A stretch of DNA of 64,000 nucleotides from Pleomorphovibrio marinus (GTDB lineage: Bacteria > Bacteroidota > Bacteroidia > Cytophagales > Cyclobacteriaceae), in contig NZ_QCXY01000001.1 in assembly GCF_003347495.1 (NCBI RefSeq), positions 806,001 through 870,000 on the forward strand, in the 5' to 3' direction. The notes beneath the pieces are model-generated. The model was not told where the DNA came from. It worked only from the letters and a program-made list of their open reading frames with translations, and made no database searches. Made by a program: the position numbers and the translations under genes. This document shows positions 27,030 through 36,106 of this stretch, in pieces. Each line of letters starts with the position of its first letter. Positions within the stretch are counted from its first letter, which is position 1.

Positions 27030-28919
27030 ATGTCATTTGTAGGTAGGATAGTAGCTTTCCTTTTCTTTATTGGCCTGTTTTCAGAGGCCTTTCCCCAATC
27101 AGGTTCTCTGGATTGGCTGATCAATACCCAGGACATAGAAGGAAAAAACGCCATGGGAGAGCATCCAAGAGGCTTGGTAAAAGCATGGGAAGTGGAAGAA
27201 ATCAGAAAGAGAGTAGCCTACGGTCATTTTCTGGAAATACTGGAAAATTTGGAAAGGGACACACAAAAGCTTGCAGAAGAAATAAGCAAAGCCGATGAAT
27301 TTGAGGCCCAAAAGGTCACTGAACTAGCAGCCCACTACAGTTACTTGTATTTGCTTAAAGGGGATAAGGAATTTGCTGATTCGGCCTATTCCCATTTGGA
27401 AACCGTATTTGAAGATAAAGTGATTTTTGACAATCCAGTTTCCAGGGGACTTACCCGTGCAGCTGTTTTGTTGAAAATGGCCTTTACCTATGATTTTTGT
27501 TATCAGGCATGGACTCAAAAGCAAAGGAATGAGGTAAATCGACAACTCTACAAAGTTATTTATGCCACCAGTGCAAATATGGGATATGATGCCAATTATA
27601 GCCTTGTAAGCAACTGGATGGGGGTAAGGTGGGGTAGCGTGGTTTTTGCCTCACTGGTTTGGGACCATCCAGACCAGGAAACCCCGTCTCTGGTAAACCC
27701 CCTTCTCTGGGATGCTTCGAAAAGACTCTCAGATCACCTTGCCCTAAACGTGCATCCCCAAGGCTGGCCGGCGGAAAGCTTGGGCTACCATGTGTATAAC
27801 TGGTCTTTTGTAGGACCTGCATTTATCGCCTGGCAAAACAATAGAGAAAATTCCCCCTTGGAAGATTTGGCCCCCCAGTTGATAAACATAGTTCATGCCA
27901 CATCATCGGGTACGGTGGCCATACCCACAATGAATGAGATGGTGGGCATCAAACCGGACCTTTCCGACGATGGGCTGAACTTGGGATCGGGTTTGTTCAG
28001 CATGGCCTTGAGGGTATATCCCGATAGCCAAAAACCCTATATTAAGTGGATGCACGATTATGTGAAGGAAGCAAATCTTTACAGTGTCCTGTACTACCCT
28101 GAAAAATTGGAAGCCCTTTCACCTGAAAAGGCGAAATGGAATACTTATGCAGACACCACACATGGCGTAGTGGTGCATAGAAACGGTTTTAATGGCAAAA
28201 ACGACATCGTAACTCTTATTAACGCCTCTCAGAAAAGGGTGGCCGGTCACAAAGGTCCCGATGTAAATACCTTTAGGGTAATTGGTATGGGAGTACCCTT
28301 TATTATTGGCGGGGGTCGTACAAACCTTATTGCGGGGCAGTCCAACCTTTTCCCAGGCAAGGTCTCTCCCGACCAAAAAGGGGACCTGAATGAGGCAGGA
28401 GAACTTCTCGAGTTTGAAATCAATCCTGAGGGCACCTCCACGGCCCTCGTGAAAGGAAGTAGTACCGGAGTAGATAACCATATCCGAAAATGGATGGTAG
28501 ATTACTCTGATAAAAGTGGTGCCGAGGCCGTCATCGTCATTAGTGACCATTCCAACAATGGAAAAGTCTGGAGGATCAACACCCCTTCTTTTAACGAGGT
28601 AAATATTTCAGAAAATTCATTTATACTCACTACCCCTGAAGGCCATACCCTTAAGGCTGTAATACTGAGCAATTCAAAAAATCCACACTCCATTACCACT
28701 GGCCTGCTCCGTTATGGTGGGCAAACCGTCCGCCATAATACAGGTATCCAATATGATAACAAACGCTATCCTGAAAGCCGCTTTGTGGATGTGGAAATCG
28801 ACAAAGAGGTGACCGTTGTTATGACGATTCAGCCAAAGGGAAAACCCCATCCCCCCATTGATTTACCCCACAAAGATAAAATCACAATTGGCAACCTCTC
28901 ATTAACCATTGACAATTAA
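27030..28919 (+). CDS. Heparinase II/III-like polysaccharide lyase, secreted
   Basis: A 629-residue exported protein with a signal peptide (FLFFIGLFSEAFPQ, cleavage near residue 23). The first 350 residues are helical, resembling the alpha/alpha toroid of heparinase II/III and alginate lyases (NYSLVSNWMGVRWGSVVFAS, GWPAESLGYHVYNWSF). The rest is beta-sheet (THGVVVHRNG, HKGPDVNTFRVIGMGVPFII), matching the two-domain lyase fold. Candidate catalytic residues are Asn/Tyr/His in the GYHVYNW and AGHKGPD segments; these were not verified by alignment. It would cleave uronic-acid-containing glycan to feed SusC/SusD. Fold assignment is moderate; substrate is unknown. Confidence 0.6.
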   Translation: MSFVGRIVAFLFFIGLFSEAFPQSGSLDWLINTQDIEGKNAMGEHPRGLVKAWEVEEIRKRVAYGHFLEILENLERDTQKLAEEISKADEFEAQKVTELAAHYSYLYLLKGDKEFADSAYSHLETVFEDKVIFDNPVSRGLTRAAVLLKMAFTYDFCYQAWTQKQRNEVNRQLYKVIYATSANMGYDANYSLVSNWMGVRWGSVVFASLVWDHPDQETPSLVNPLLWDASKRLSDHLALNVHPQGWPAESLGYHVYNWSFVGPAFIAWQNNRENSPLEDLAPQLINIVHATSSGTVAIPTMNEMVGIKPDLSDDGLNLGSGLFSMALRVYPDSQKPYIKWMHDYVKEANLYSVLYYPEKLEALSPEKAKWNTYADTTHGVVVHRNGFNGKNDIVTLINASQKRVAGHKGPDVNTFRVIGMGVPFIIGGGRTNLIAGQSNLFPGKVSPDQKGDLNEAGELLEFEINPEGTSTALVKGSSTGVDNHIRKWMVDYSDKSGAEAVIVISDHSNNGKVWRINTPSFNEVNISENSFILTTPEGHTLKAVILSNSKNPHSITTGLLRYGGQTVRHNTGIQYDNKRYPESRFVDVEIDKEVTVVMTIQPKGKPHPPIDLPHKDKITIGNLSLTIDN

Positions 28920-28962
28920 TCCATTAATAATTATATTATTAACCATTACCAATTATCCCAAG

Positions 28963-31179
28963 ATGCAAAAAATGCCCATAAATTTCCAGCTGACAGCCCA
29001 ACTACTTTTTCTGTTCCTACTTAGCAGCACATTACAGGCCCAGGAGGCTCACGATTACCTGCATGAACTTTATGATGCCCGGCATGACAGTCCCTTTCAG
29101 CAAAAAATAAAGGAGCTTGCCCCCGTTCCTGCTGGAGTGGTGTATATTCAGCGTCCAGGGGAAGATGAAGAAATCATTAGGCAACATTTTAGAAGCATGA
29201 AAGAACTGGGGTTTACGAATCTTAAACAGATTATGACCTTGCCCGATTGGGATCACGAGGAGATTCAGTTGATGGCCCTGGAAGAAGGACTGATTCCCTG
29301 GTGGTATGGGGAGGGAGGATGGGAAGCCATCACCCCCGAGCTGATCCAACAATTGGGTTTGCCTGGCAGCATGGAAAGCAAAGAGGTGAGGAGGCACCCC
29401 AAAATGCTGGACTATCAGCAAGGGGTGTTGGAAAAGCGGGTGAAGCGGCTACAGGCTTTAAGGAAAGAAAATCCCGAAGCCCAAGCCTTAAAAGGATCCA
29501 GTACCGCCTATGACCCAACTGTGGGACAAAGAGGCCTAGATCTAACGGATACCGGAGAGGCCCTATTTGTGGAATGGGCGAAGGAGACTTATAAAGATAT
29601 TTCTGCAGTGAATCATGCCTATAACCAACATCACCATGGTTTGCAGGCAGCAGGTGGCCCTTTTACTTCCTGGGAAGATTTCGAAGAAAGGTGGAAAGCT
29701 TTCAACCACCGGGAAATGCGGGTTATCCGGGACATCCTACGCTTTAAGGCCGATCACGGTGTAGCCGAATTGGCTAAAAAAGTACAGGAATTCAAGGAAT
29801 TTGATCCCGAGGCACCTTACCGTGCCGGTGGGGAACTGGGGCTATTCCGTCCCCACGCCTACTTTGGGGTTAACTTTCCCGCCATTGCCAAAGTAATGCA
29901 GGATGCTGGCTCCTTTTATCCCTCTATACATTATACTTGGCACTTTGACCAGGTTTTGGATGAATTGGGTCCTACGGTATATATGCAGGCAAGCTATATC
30001 AATGATATGTTTAAAGGGGGCTGGAGTGGTGGCTGGGAAACCACCGGAGGTCCGCAACAGTTTGGTGGTGAAAAATTCGGACAAAACAACAAGGGATTTA
30101 CAGTGGATGCACCAGAGATGCGTCAGTTTACCCTTAGCATGCTGGCTGCCGGGTTTAAGGGTTGGGGCCTGTGGAGCTGGAGTGTGAGAAGTGCAGGTGC
30201 AGAGGTGGGGGAATATTCCCTACTGGATCATCACAATGAAATCACAGACAGGGCACGAGCGGTGGGAGAAGTGGCTCAAGCCATGCAGAAGTACAGGGAA
30301 GAACTTTGGGAGGCCCACAAGGAACCTATGGTTGGGGTGTTTTTTGATTGGGACAATGATGCCATGTGGACAGCATTCTCCATTAAAGGCCAAGACAGCT
30401 TGAGGTTTAGACCCATGCAGGCTCGTGTGGGACTGACCAGAGCACTAATCAACGGAAATATCCCCTTTGAATATGTAAATGCTGAAGACCTGGAATTTGG
30501 ATTGGCGCAGCGATATCCTATAATTTATTTACCTGGCATGCTGGCGTTGGATCCAGACCTATTGCCCTTGTTGGAAAACTACGTAAATAATGGTGGAAAA
30601 CTAATCATGGACATGCCAGGAGCCTGGATGGACAGCTATTCCGCGCTTTTCCCGAGGGGCACGGGAAGTGCTTTTTCCAGTCTCTTCGGAACAGTACTTA
30701 GGGAATATCAGTACTCAGGCATTAACAGGGATTGGCACCTAGAGGGCGAAAAACTCGTGGGCTCCATAGGGAGTTTACGTCCCGAAGGAGCTTCTATCCT
30801 GGCCAGTTTTTCCAATGGTAAACCCGCCGTTACCTCCTTTAGCTTGGGAGAGGGTAAGGCCATGATTTTGGGCTATGAAGCCGCAAGAGCTTGTTTTCGC
30901 AGGGGAAATGAGGCCATGGAAGACTTGTTGAGAACCTTTATCTTAGAAGATAAGTCACCCGTCTTTGAATGTGAAGGAGCCCTGGTGTATAGGCTGGCAG
31001 GCCCTTCTGCGGACCATTATTTTCTACTTAACCAAGAAGAGGAGAAGGAAGTACAGATCAGCAGTAGCACCATCCACTATACCACAATGGAGGATGCCAT
31101 CACTGGCGAAAAATTGACAATTGGCGAACCGCTTACCTTAGAAGGATTTGGAGCAAGGTGGATTAGGATGGGGAAATAA
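28963..31179 (+). CDS. GH42-like glycoside hydrolase, exported
   Basis: A 738-residue secreted protein starting MQKMPINFQLTAQLLF with a signal peptide (cleavage near LQAQ). The frame is open 18 codons further upstream, but that extension overlaps the preceding gene and would break the signal peptide. The barrel domain resembles GH42 beta-galactosidases: EEIIRQHFRSMKELGFTNLK, ALEEGLIPWWYGEGGWE, TFMLSMLAAG-like MRQFTLSMLAAGFKGWGLW and GEYSLLDHHNEITDRARAVG. A trimerisation-like domain follows (YPIIYLPGMLALDPDLLPLL, VNNGGKLIMDMPG). The usual Asn-Glu acid/base pair was not evident by eye. It closes the polysaccharide locus, 43 bp after the lyase-like gene. Substrate is unknown. Confidence 0.65.
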   Translation: MQKMPINFQLTAQLLFLFLLSSTLQAQEAHDYLHELYDARHDSPFQQKIKELAPVPAGVVYIQRPGEDEEIIRQHFRSMKELGFTNLKQIMTLPDWDHEEIQLMALEEGLIPWWYGEGGWEAITPELIQQLGLPGSMESKEVRRHPKMLDYQQGVLEKRVKRLQALRKENPEAQALKGSSTAYDPTVGQRGLDLTDTGEALFVEWAKETYKDISAVNHAYNQHHHGLQAAGGPFTSWEDFEERWKAFNHREMRVIRDILRFKADHGVAELAKKVQEFKEFDPEAPYRAGGELGLFRPHAYFGVNFPAIAKVMQDAGSFYPSIHYTWHFDQVLDELGPTVYMQASYINDMFKGGWSGGWETTGGPQQFGGEKFGQNNKGFTVDAPEMRQFTLSMLAAGFKGWGLWSWSVRSAGAEVGEYSLLDHHNEITDRARAVGEVAQAMQKYREELWEAHKEPMVGVFFDWDNDAMWTAFSIKGQDSLRFRPMQARVGLTRALINGNIPFEYVNAEDLEFGLAQRYPIIYLPGMLALDPDLLPLLENYVNNGGKLIMDMPGAWMDSYSALFPRGTGSAFSSLFGTVLREYQYSGINRDWHLEGEKLVGSIGSLRPEGASILASFSNGKPAVTSFSLGEGKAMILGYEAARACFRRGNEAMEDLLRTFILEDKSPVFECEGALVYRLAGPSADHYFLLNQEEEKEVQISSSTIHYTTMEDAITGEKLTIGEPLTLEGFGARWIRMGK

Positions 31180-31265
31180 CACCAATTTTCTTTTAGTTGC
31201 TCCCAGTACCTCCACGGACTTAGGTTTTAACTTCTTCAACTATTATTTTTACACCTGAAATAGGA

Positions 31266-31320
31266 TAAACCTCAATTAAGCTTAAACCGTTAACATTAAT
31301 GGCTTATGGGTTGAGGTTTA
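31266..31320 (+). repeat. Inverted repeat between the GH42-like and CotH genes
   Basis: TAAACCTCAA (31266-31275) and TTGAGGTTTA (31311-31320) are perfect 10-bp arms 35 nt apart. AT-rich sequence with T runs follows, so this could be a weak terminator for the upstream gene or a leader element of the CotH gene. Confidence 0.45.
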
Positions 31321-31343
31321 CTATTATTTATTTTAGAATTTAA

Positions 31344-34300
31344 ATGATGGCTTTCAGAATATTTTTTACTACAGTGCTGTTAGGTTTGCTTTATGGGGTA
31401 CATGGGGTGGCTCACACACTGGTATTGCCAGAAGATAACTATAAAAACAACCTTGTTCAAGCAGACCTTGAAAAACCAAATTCCCCCAAATTTTCCCCTG
31501 AACCAGGTTGGTACAGTTCTTCTTTGGAAGTCATGATCAGCACATCCGATGAGGATGGCATGATTCTGTACACTTTGGATGGCTCGGAACCCTGCCTAGA
31601 AAATGTAAATGGTGGAGAATCCTACCTGGTAAACTATTATCACCACCACGAATGGGAAAATAGCCAAAACATCCCCAGAGCTAATGTGACTTATATATAT
31701 AGTGGGCCCATAGCAGTCAGCGAAAGGACTTCAGCGGACAACGACTTGGCAGATATAATTACCACCTATGATACTTCCTTTGATATTTATTGGAAGAAGC
31801 CTGAAGAAAAAATTTTTAAGGGGCAGGTAATAAAAGCAAAAACAATACGGGAAGGCACCGGAAGTGAGACCGTTACTGCCACTTATCTGGTGAATGAGCA
31901 AAAGAACAACCGGTTCCACTTACCGGTACTTTCAGTAACCACCGACCCCGAAAACCTTTTTGGCTTTGAAAAGGGCATTTATGTTCAGGGTAAAACCTTT
32001 TTTGATTCAGGTGGCAGCGTAACCAACTATGTAAACCATGCCAATTTTGGCAATAGAGGCAGGGAGTGGGAGAGGCCTGTACACGTGGAGTTATTTGGGA
32101 ATGACGGCAAATTAGAGTTTTCCCAGAACCTTGGCATGAGGATACATGGGGGAACCTCAAGGTCACGGCCCATGAAAGGGTTTAGGCTATACGCAAGGAA
32201 TGACTATGACGACAATAATTCCATGCAACACCGCTTTTTACCGGAGGCCAAAGATATTTATGGAGCTATTATGGGTGACCATAAGCATATATTGGTGAGA
32301 ATGGGAGGGGATTTAATGAATATCTTTACAGATGCTGCATCCCACCGCATTATGGCAGCAGCTAATCTCGATATTCAATGGTCTACCCCAATTGTCCACT
32401 TGTTCAACGGGGAGTATTGGGGCGTTGCCAATATCAGAAACAGGTTAAACGATCATTATTTAGCGCGGAAATACTATACGGATACCGATAACCTCATAAT
32501 TTTGGATTCACCTTGGGGACAGGGTAGCAGTGAGAATGTAGAGGCTGGCAATCCAGGTGAAATATCCTTATACAGAGATATATATAACCATGTGGTCAAC
32601 CAAGACATGAGTGACCCAAAGAATTATGCTGAATTTGAGGAAAAGGTAGATGTACTCAGCTATATCGACTATAATATCATGTTTATCTACCTCAATAATG
32701 TAGATTGGTATGGTGAAAAGCATTTTAAATATTGGCGGGTAAGGGAAGTTAGTAACAACCCCTATCAGGACGGGAAATGGCGTTTCATGGTATGGGATTT
32801 TGATACCGCCGCCAGATTTGGAGGTCCAGGTTTTGATATGTTGGTTAATTTCATTCATCCTGATGGTGGGGGAAATGAGTACGCTTCCGGGAATCCCCAA
32901 AAAACAGCCCTTCTAAGGAATTTGTTGGAAAGCAGCGAATTCAAGGAATTATTTATCAACAGATTTGCGGATCATATCAATACCACCTTCAAGCCTGAGC
33001 GAATGGAGCCAATATTGAGGGATACCTACGAAAGGGTAAGGCCCGCACTTGAAGAACATCGACTCCGATGGCGCTATCAATGGGCCACCGAAGAAATCTT
33101 GAATATTTATTTCGACTTTACCCACAAAAGGCCGGCTCATCAGTTTCAGCAACTGAGAGATCATTTCGGTCTTTCAGAAACCGTACAAGTCTCGATCGAA
33201 ACAGCAAATAAGGAGGCTGGAACCCTACAGATAAATACTCTCCCTATTTCCCGGGACACTCCTGGAGTTGGGCAGGATCCTTATCCCTGGACAGGTACTT
33301 ATTTTAAGGAAATTCCAATTAAATTACAGGCCCACCCCAATCCTGGTTTTGAGATTGATCATTGGCTGGTAAACGGTGCCAGAATGGACGAGGAGGTGTT
33401 GGAGGTTACACCAAAGGCTGATATGGCCATCCAAGCCGTCTTTAGGGAAGCTGAATTCAATGAGCCCCGCTTGATCCATTTTTGGCTATTTGATACCAAT
33501 ATCCCCAATAACACCCCTTTGACCCAGCTGTTTCCCCAGCATAATAGCTTACCGATTGTCCCGATGGCAGAACTCCTTTTCCATCCAGCAGCAACCCCAC
33601 CCTCAGAAGGTGAAGGAACCGAAGGTATAATGGATAGGGTAAATGACCCAACCATAATCAACTACAGGGAACAGGTAATCCCAGGTGTTCCATTTGAGGA
33701 TATAGACATGAGGGGAATACGGGTAAGGAACCCTCTTAGAACTTTGGAAAATGGAGAGGTTAAGAATGGAATGCTTGAATTGAGGATACCGACGAACCTG
33801 CATAGGTCAATTCAGGTAAGCATGGCCGTTTCCAGAACGAACAATGGCCCGGAGATGATGCGCTGGGAATACAGGACCACCGAGGATGGTGAATGGACCA
33901 AGGGGGATTTAAAGGAAAGTCAAATCAACCTGACTACCAGTTTTCAAATGGTAACCATAGATTTCAGTGAAATCGAAGAAGTGAATGACAACCTCCACTT
34001 TGCCTTGAGATTTATATTTGAAGGGAATACTGTGACGGGAGATAGTGGAAATGCAAGGTTTAATAATATCGCTGTAGAAGGAGTTGAATTCAAAGAGGAG
34101 GTGATCACCTCCCTTCCCCGTGCAGATAGAGAGCACCGTCGGATAGTATCCAAGCTCTATCCCAATCCAACCTATGGACAACTTCACTTGGATTTACACC
34201 AGGAACAATGGCCCATGATCAACGGTCTGGAAATTGTCAATTCGCAAGGAGTCATAATAAATAGCTTTGATAGCGTACCCGACCGTTCATTTTCGATTTC

Positions 34301-34385
34301 TTTGGAAAATGTCCCGGCGGGAGTTTATAGTATTAGGGTCACTTCCCCCCAGAATTCGGAGGTCTTACGCTTTATCAAAAAATAA
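31344..34385 (+). CDS. CotH-kinase-family secreted protein with T9SS type A sorting domain
   Basis: A 1013-residue exported protein. After the signal peptide comes a chitobiase C-terminal-like domain (PGWYSSSLEVMISTSDEDGM, ILYTLDGSEP). The CotH kinase domain spans about residues 190-600: NLGMRIHGGTSRSRPMKGFR, HILVRMGGDLMNIF, HLFNGEYWGVANIRNR and WRFMVWDFDTAARFG, whose DxD is the metal-binding site. A bacterial-repeat-like segment (AHPNPGFEIDHWLVNG) and a beta-rich domain follow. The C-terminal 80 residues are a T9SS type A signal (LYPNPTYGQLHLDL ... VPAGVYSIRVT). CotH proteins phosphorylate spore-coat proteins in Bacillus; the substrate here is unknown. It is 14 bp upstream of the DUF4956 gene. 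Confidence 0.88.
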   Translation: MMAFRIFFTTVLLGLLYGVHGVAHTLVLPEDNYKNNLVQADLEKPNSPKFSPEPGWYSSSLEVMISTSDEDGMILYTLDGSEPCLENVNGGESYLVNYYHHHEWENSQNIPRANVTYIYSGPIAVSERTSADNDLADIITTYDTSFDIYWKKPEEKIFKGQVIKAKTIREGTGSETVTATYLVNEQKNNRFHLPVLSVTTDPENLFGFEKGIYVQGKTFFDSGGSVTNYVNHANFGNRGREWERPVHVELFGNDGKLEFSQNLGMRIHGGTSRSRPMKGFRLYARNDYDDNNSMQHRFLPEAKDIYGAIMGDHKHILVRMGGDLMNIFTDAASHRIMAAANLDIQWSTPIVHLFNGEYWGVANIRNRLNDHYLARKYYTDTDNLIILDSPWGQGSSENVEAGNPGEISLYRDIYNHVVNQDMSDPKNYAEFEEKVDVLSYIDYNIMFIYLNNVDWYGEKHFKYWRVREVSNNPYQDGKWRFMVWDFDTAARFGGPGFDMLVNFIHPDGGGNEYASGNPQKTALLRNLLESSEFKELFINRFADHINTTFKPERMEPILRDTYERVRPALEEHRLRWRYQWATEEILNIYFDFTHKRPAHQFQQLRDHFGLSETVQVSIETANKEAGTLQINTLPISRDTPGVGQDPYPWTGTYFKEIPIKLQAHPNPGFEIDHWLVNGARMDEEVLEVTPKADMAIQAVFREAEFNEPRLIHFWLFDTNIPNNTPLTQLFPQHNSLPIVPMAELLFHPAATPPSEGEGTEGIMDRVNDPTIINYREQVIPGVPFEDIDMRGIRVRNPLRTLENGEVKNGMLELRIPTNLHRSIQVSMAVSRTNNGPEMMRWEYRTTEDGEWTKGDLKESQINLTTSFQMVTIDFSEIEEVNDNLHFALRFIFEGNTVTGDSGNARFNNIAVEGVEFKEEVITSLPRADREHRRIVSKLYPNPTYGQLHLDLHQEQWPMINGLEIVNSQGVIINSFDSVPDRSFSISLENVPAGVYSIRVTSPQNSEVLRFIKK

Positions 34386-34399
34386 GTTTAATAACCAAA

Positions 34400-35092
34400 A
34401 TGGATTATTTTAGTCTACATACCTCTGCCGAATTCCCGGCCTTTTTCACTATTCTGTACACTGTCTTGTTTGCCTTCTCTTTGGCAGTGGTGATCGCTTT
34501 TACTTACTATTTGACCACACCGCTTTCCGGATATAGTGCCCCGTTTATTCAAGCCCTTGTGCTAAGTCCTATTGTGGCCATTATGGTAATACAAGCGATT
34601 GGGGACAGTGTAGCAATTGGACTGGGTATGCTTGGTGCATTGGCGATCATTCGTTTCAGGACTAATTTCCGAAATCCCAGAAACATTATTTTCTTATTTG
34701 CTTCCCTAGCGGTGGGAATCTCTTGTGGTGTGTATGGCTATTCTATTGCCATTGTGGGCACCCTGTTTTTCTGCCTCGTGGCCTTCGCTTTTCACTTCAC
34801 CTATTTTGGCAAAAAATACATGCCATCTGCGATGATAAGAATAAACTTTATGGGGAATATGCTTCAGAAAGGGCTTGTGGAAGAAGTCCTTCATCATTGG
34901 TGTGAAGGCATTTCCCTAAAGAATATTAGGTATTCCAAACCATCCGAAAATGAGAAAAAGGTGTTTTTGGAATATCAAATTCGTATGAAAAATCAATCCG
35001 AGGAACTGGGCTTACTGGGGCAGCTTGAGGGCCTTGACCCTTCATTGATAGCGAGGATTGAATTTGAGGACACAACCGAAAACTTTAATTAG
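34400..35092 (+). CDS. DUF4956 family inner-membrane protein
   Basis: A 230-residue protein with four or five transmembrane helices in the first 150 residues (FFTILYTVLFAFSLAVVIAF, PFIQALVLSPIVAIMVIQAI, NIIFLFASLAVGISCGVYGY, IAIVGTLFFCLVAFAFHFTY). The loop GLGMLGALAIIRFRTNFRNP is the family hallmark and resembles the MgtC/SapB core. The C-terminal 80 residues form a cytoplasmic alpha/beta domain. DUF4956 proteins often sit beside CotH and VTC-domain genes in bacteria. Here the neighbours are a CotH gene upstream and an HlyD-like gene 3 bp downstream, so it may be the inner-membrane component of an envelope-spanning complex. No ATPase or proton-relay motif was seen. Confidence 0.82.
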   Translation: MDYFSLHTSAEFPAFFTILYTVLFAFSLAVVIAFTYYLTTPLSGYSAPFIQALVLSPIVAIMVIQAIGDSVAIGLGMLGALAIIRFRTNFRNPRNIIFLFASLAVGISCGVYGYSIAIVGTLFFCLVAFAFHFTYFGKKYMPSAMIRINFMGNMLQKGLVEEVLHHWCEGISLKNIRYSKPSENEKKVFLEYQIRMKNQSEELGLLGQLEGLDPSLIARIEFEDTTENFN

Positions 35093-35095
35093 GAG

Positions 35096-36106
35096 ATGAA
35101 AAAATTTCTATACTTGATATTACTCTGGCTGGGTGCAATTGGCTTCTTGCTTTACATTAATTTCCACTCCATCAAGTCCGATTCTGCATTCATGGGAGTG
35201 GCGGAAAATGACGAAAAAATCATAAGTTATGGGCAAATTGTGGAGGTACTGGATGTCCCTGTAGTAGTAGGGGAAAAGGTAACCAAGGGCCAAAAGATTC
35301 TTGAAGTAAAAAGTCCCGAATTGGATTTGAGAATAAGGGATTTCACAGATCGGTTGCTGGAACTTCAGGCAATGGAATTTCATAGAAAGCTGGAGATCAG
35401 CTCCCAGGTAGCCCAATTGAAAGCAGAGATCAAAGCCAAAGAAACCGAGTTGGCCTATGAAATTCGCCAACTTGAGACAGAGCACAGCCTTAACAATCGC
35501 TTGACAAGTGACCTGAGAAGCCTTGCCACGCTGGAGCCCGAATACCGCATCGCAGGCCCAAAGGCTATTCGTATCGAGGCGCTAAAAGAAGACCTAAGGC
35601 TATTTACCGACCCCCTTAAATTGCAGGTGTCGCAGCTAAACCAACATCTTGCCTCGCACAACGGCACCTTCAAGGTGCAAATCCTAAACGTGGAAACCGA
35701 ACTCAACAAACTCAGAAAAGAAGAGGAAAAACTACAGTTATATGCATCCCAGGATGGTATCATTGGTTTCGTAGAGGCCAAACAAGGAGACATAATTGCT
35801 CCTCACATGCCGGTTTTATCCGTGAACTCAAATAGCCCGTCTTTTGTCAACGGTTTTATCCATGAAAATAGCAATGTAGAAATAAATGTGGGCGATCGCA
35901 TTGAAGTGTCCGGCGATTGGAATAAAGGAAAAATTGTGGAAGGAAAAGTGGTTGGTGTGGGCTCCAAGATCACTGAATATCCAGAAAGGTTGAGAAAGAA
36001 CGTAGATGTGGCCTTGTGGGGAAGGGAAGTACAAATTAAAATACCGGGAAACAACCTATTTTTGCATGGGGAGAAGGTTTCATTGAAAAAAATCCCTGGG
36101 TCATGA
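35096..36106 (+). CDS. HlyD-like periplasmic adaptor protein
   Basis: A 336-residue membrane fusion protein. It has one N-terminal transmembrane anchor (FLYLILLWLGAIGFLLYINF), a first lipoyl half (GQIVEVLDVPVVVGEKVTKG), a long coiled-coil hairpin (about residues 80-225, rich in Leu/Glu/Lys) and a second lipoyl half (LYASQDGIIGFVEAKQGDII). A short beta-barrel (NVEINVGDRIEVSGDWNKGK) ends it. It is shorter than the adaptor of the ABC operon at 15792 and only distantly like it. The stop overlaps the next start by 4 bp (ATGA), showing translational coupling to the TolC-like gene. Confidence 0.82.
   Translation: MKKFLYLILLWLGAIGFLLYINFHSIKSDSAFMGVAENDEKIISYGQIVEVLDVPVVVGEKVTKGQKILEVKSPELDLRIRDFTDRLLELQAMEFHRKLEISSQVAQLKAEIKAKETELAYEIRQLETEHSLNNRLTSDLRSLATLEPEYRIAGPKAIRIEALKEDLRLFTDPLKLQVSQLNQHLASHNGTFKVQILNVETELNKLRKEEEKLQLYASQDGIIGFVEAKQGDIIAPHMPVLSVNSNSPSFVNGFIHENSNVEINVGDRIEVSGDWNKGKIVEGKVVGVGSKITEYPERLRKNVDVALWGREVQIKIPGNNLFLHGEKVSLKKIPGS

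Noticed and set aside
28909-28962. Upstream start for the GH42-like gene
   Set aside because: It overlaps the lyase-like gene and adds a segment that would spoil the signal peptide; the start at 28963 gives a normal signal sequence.
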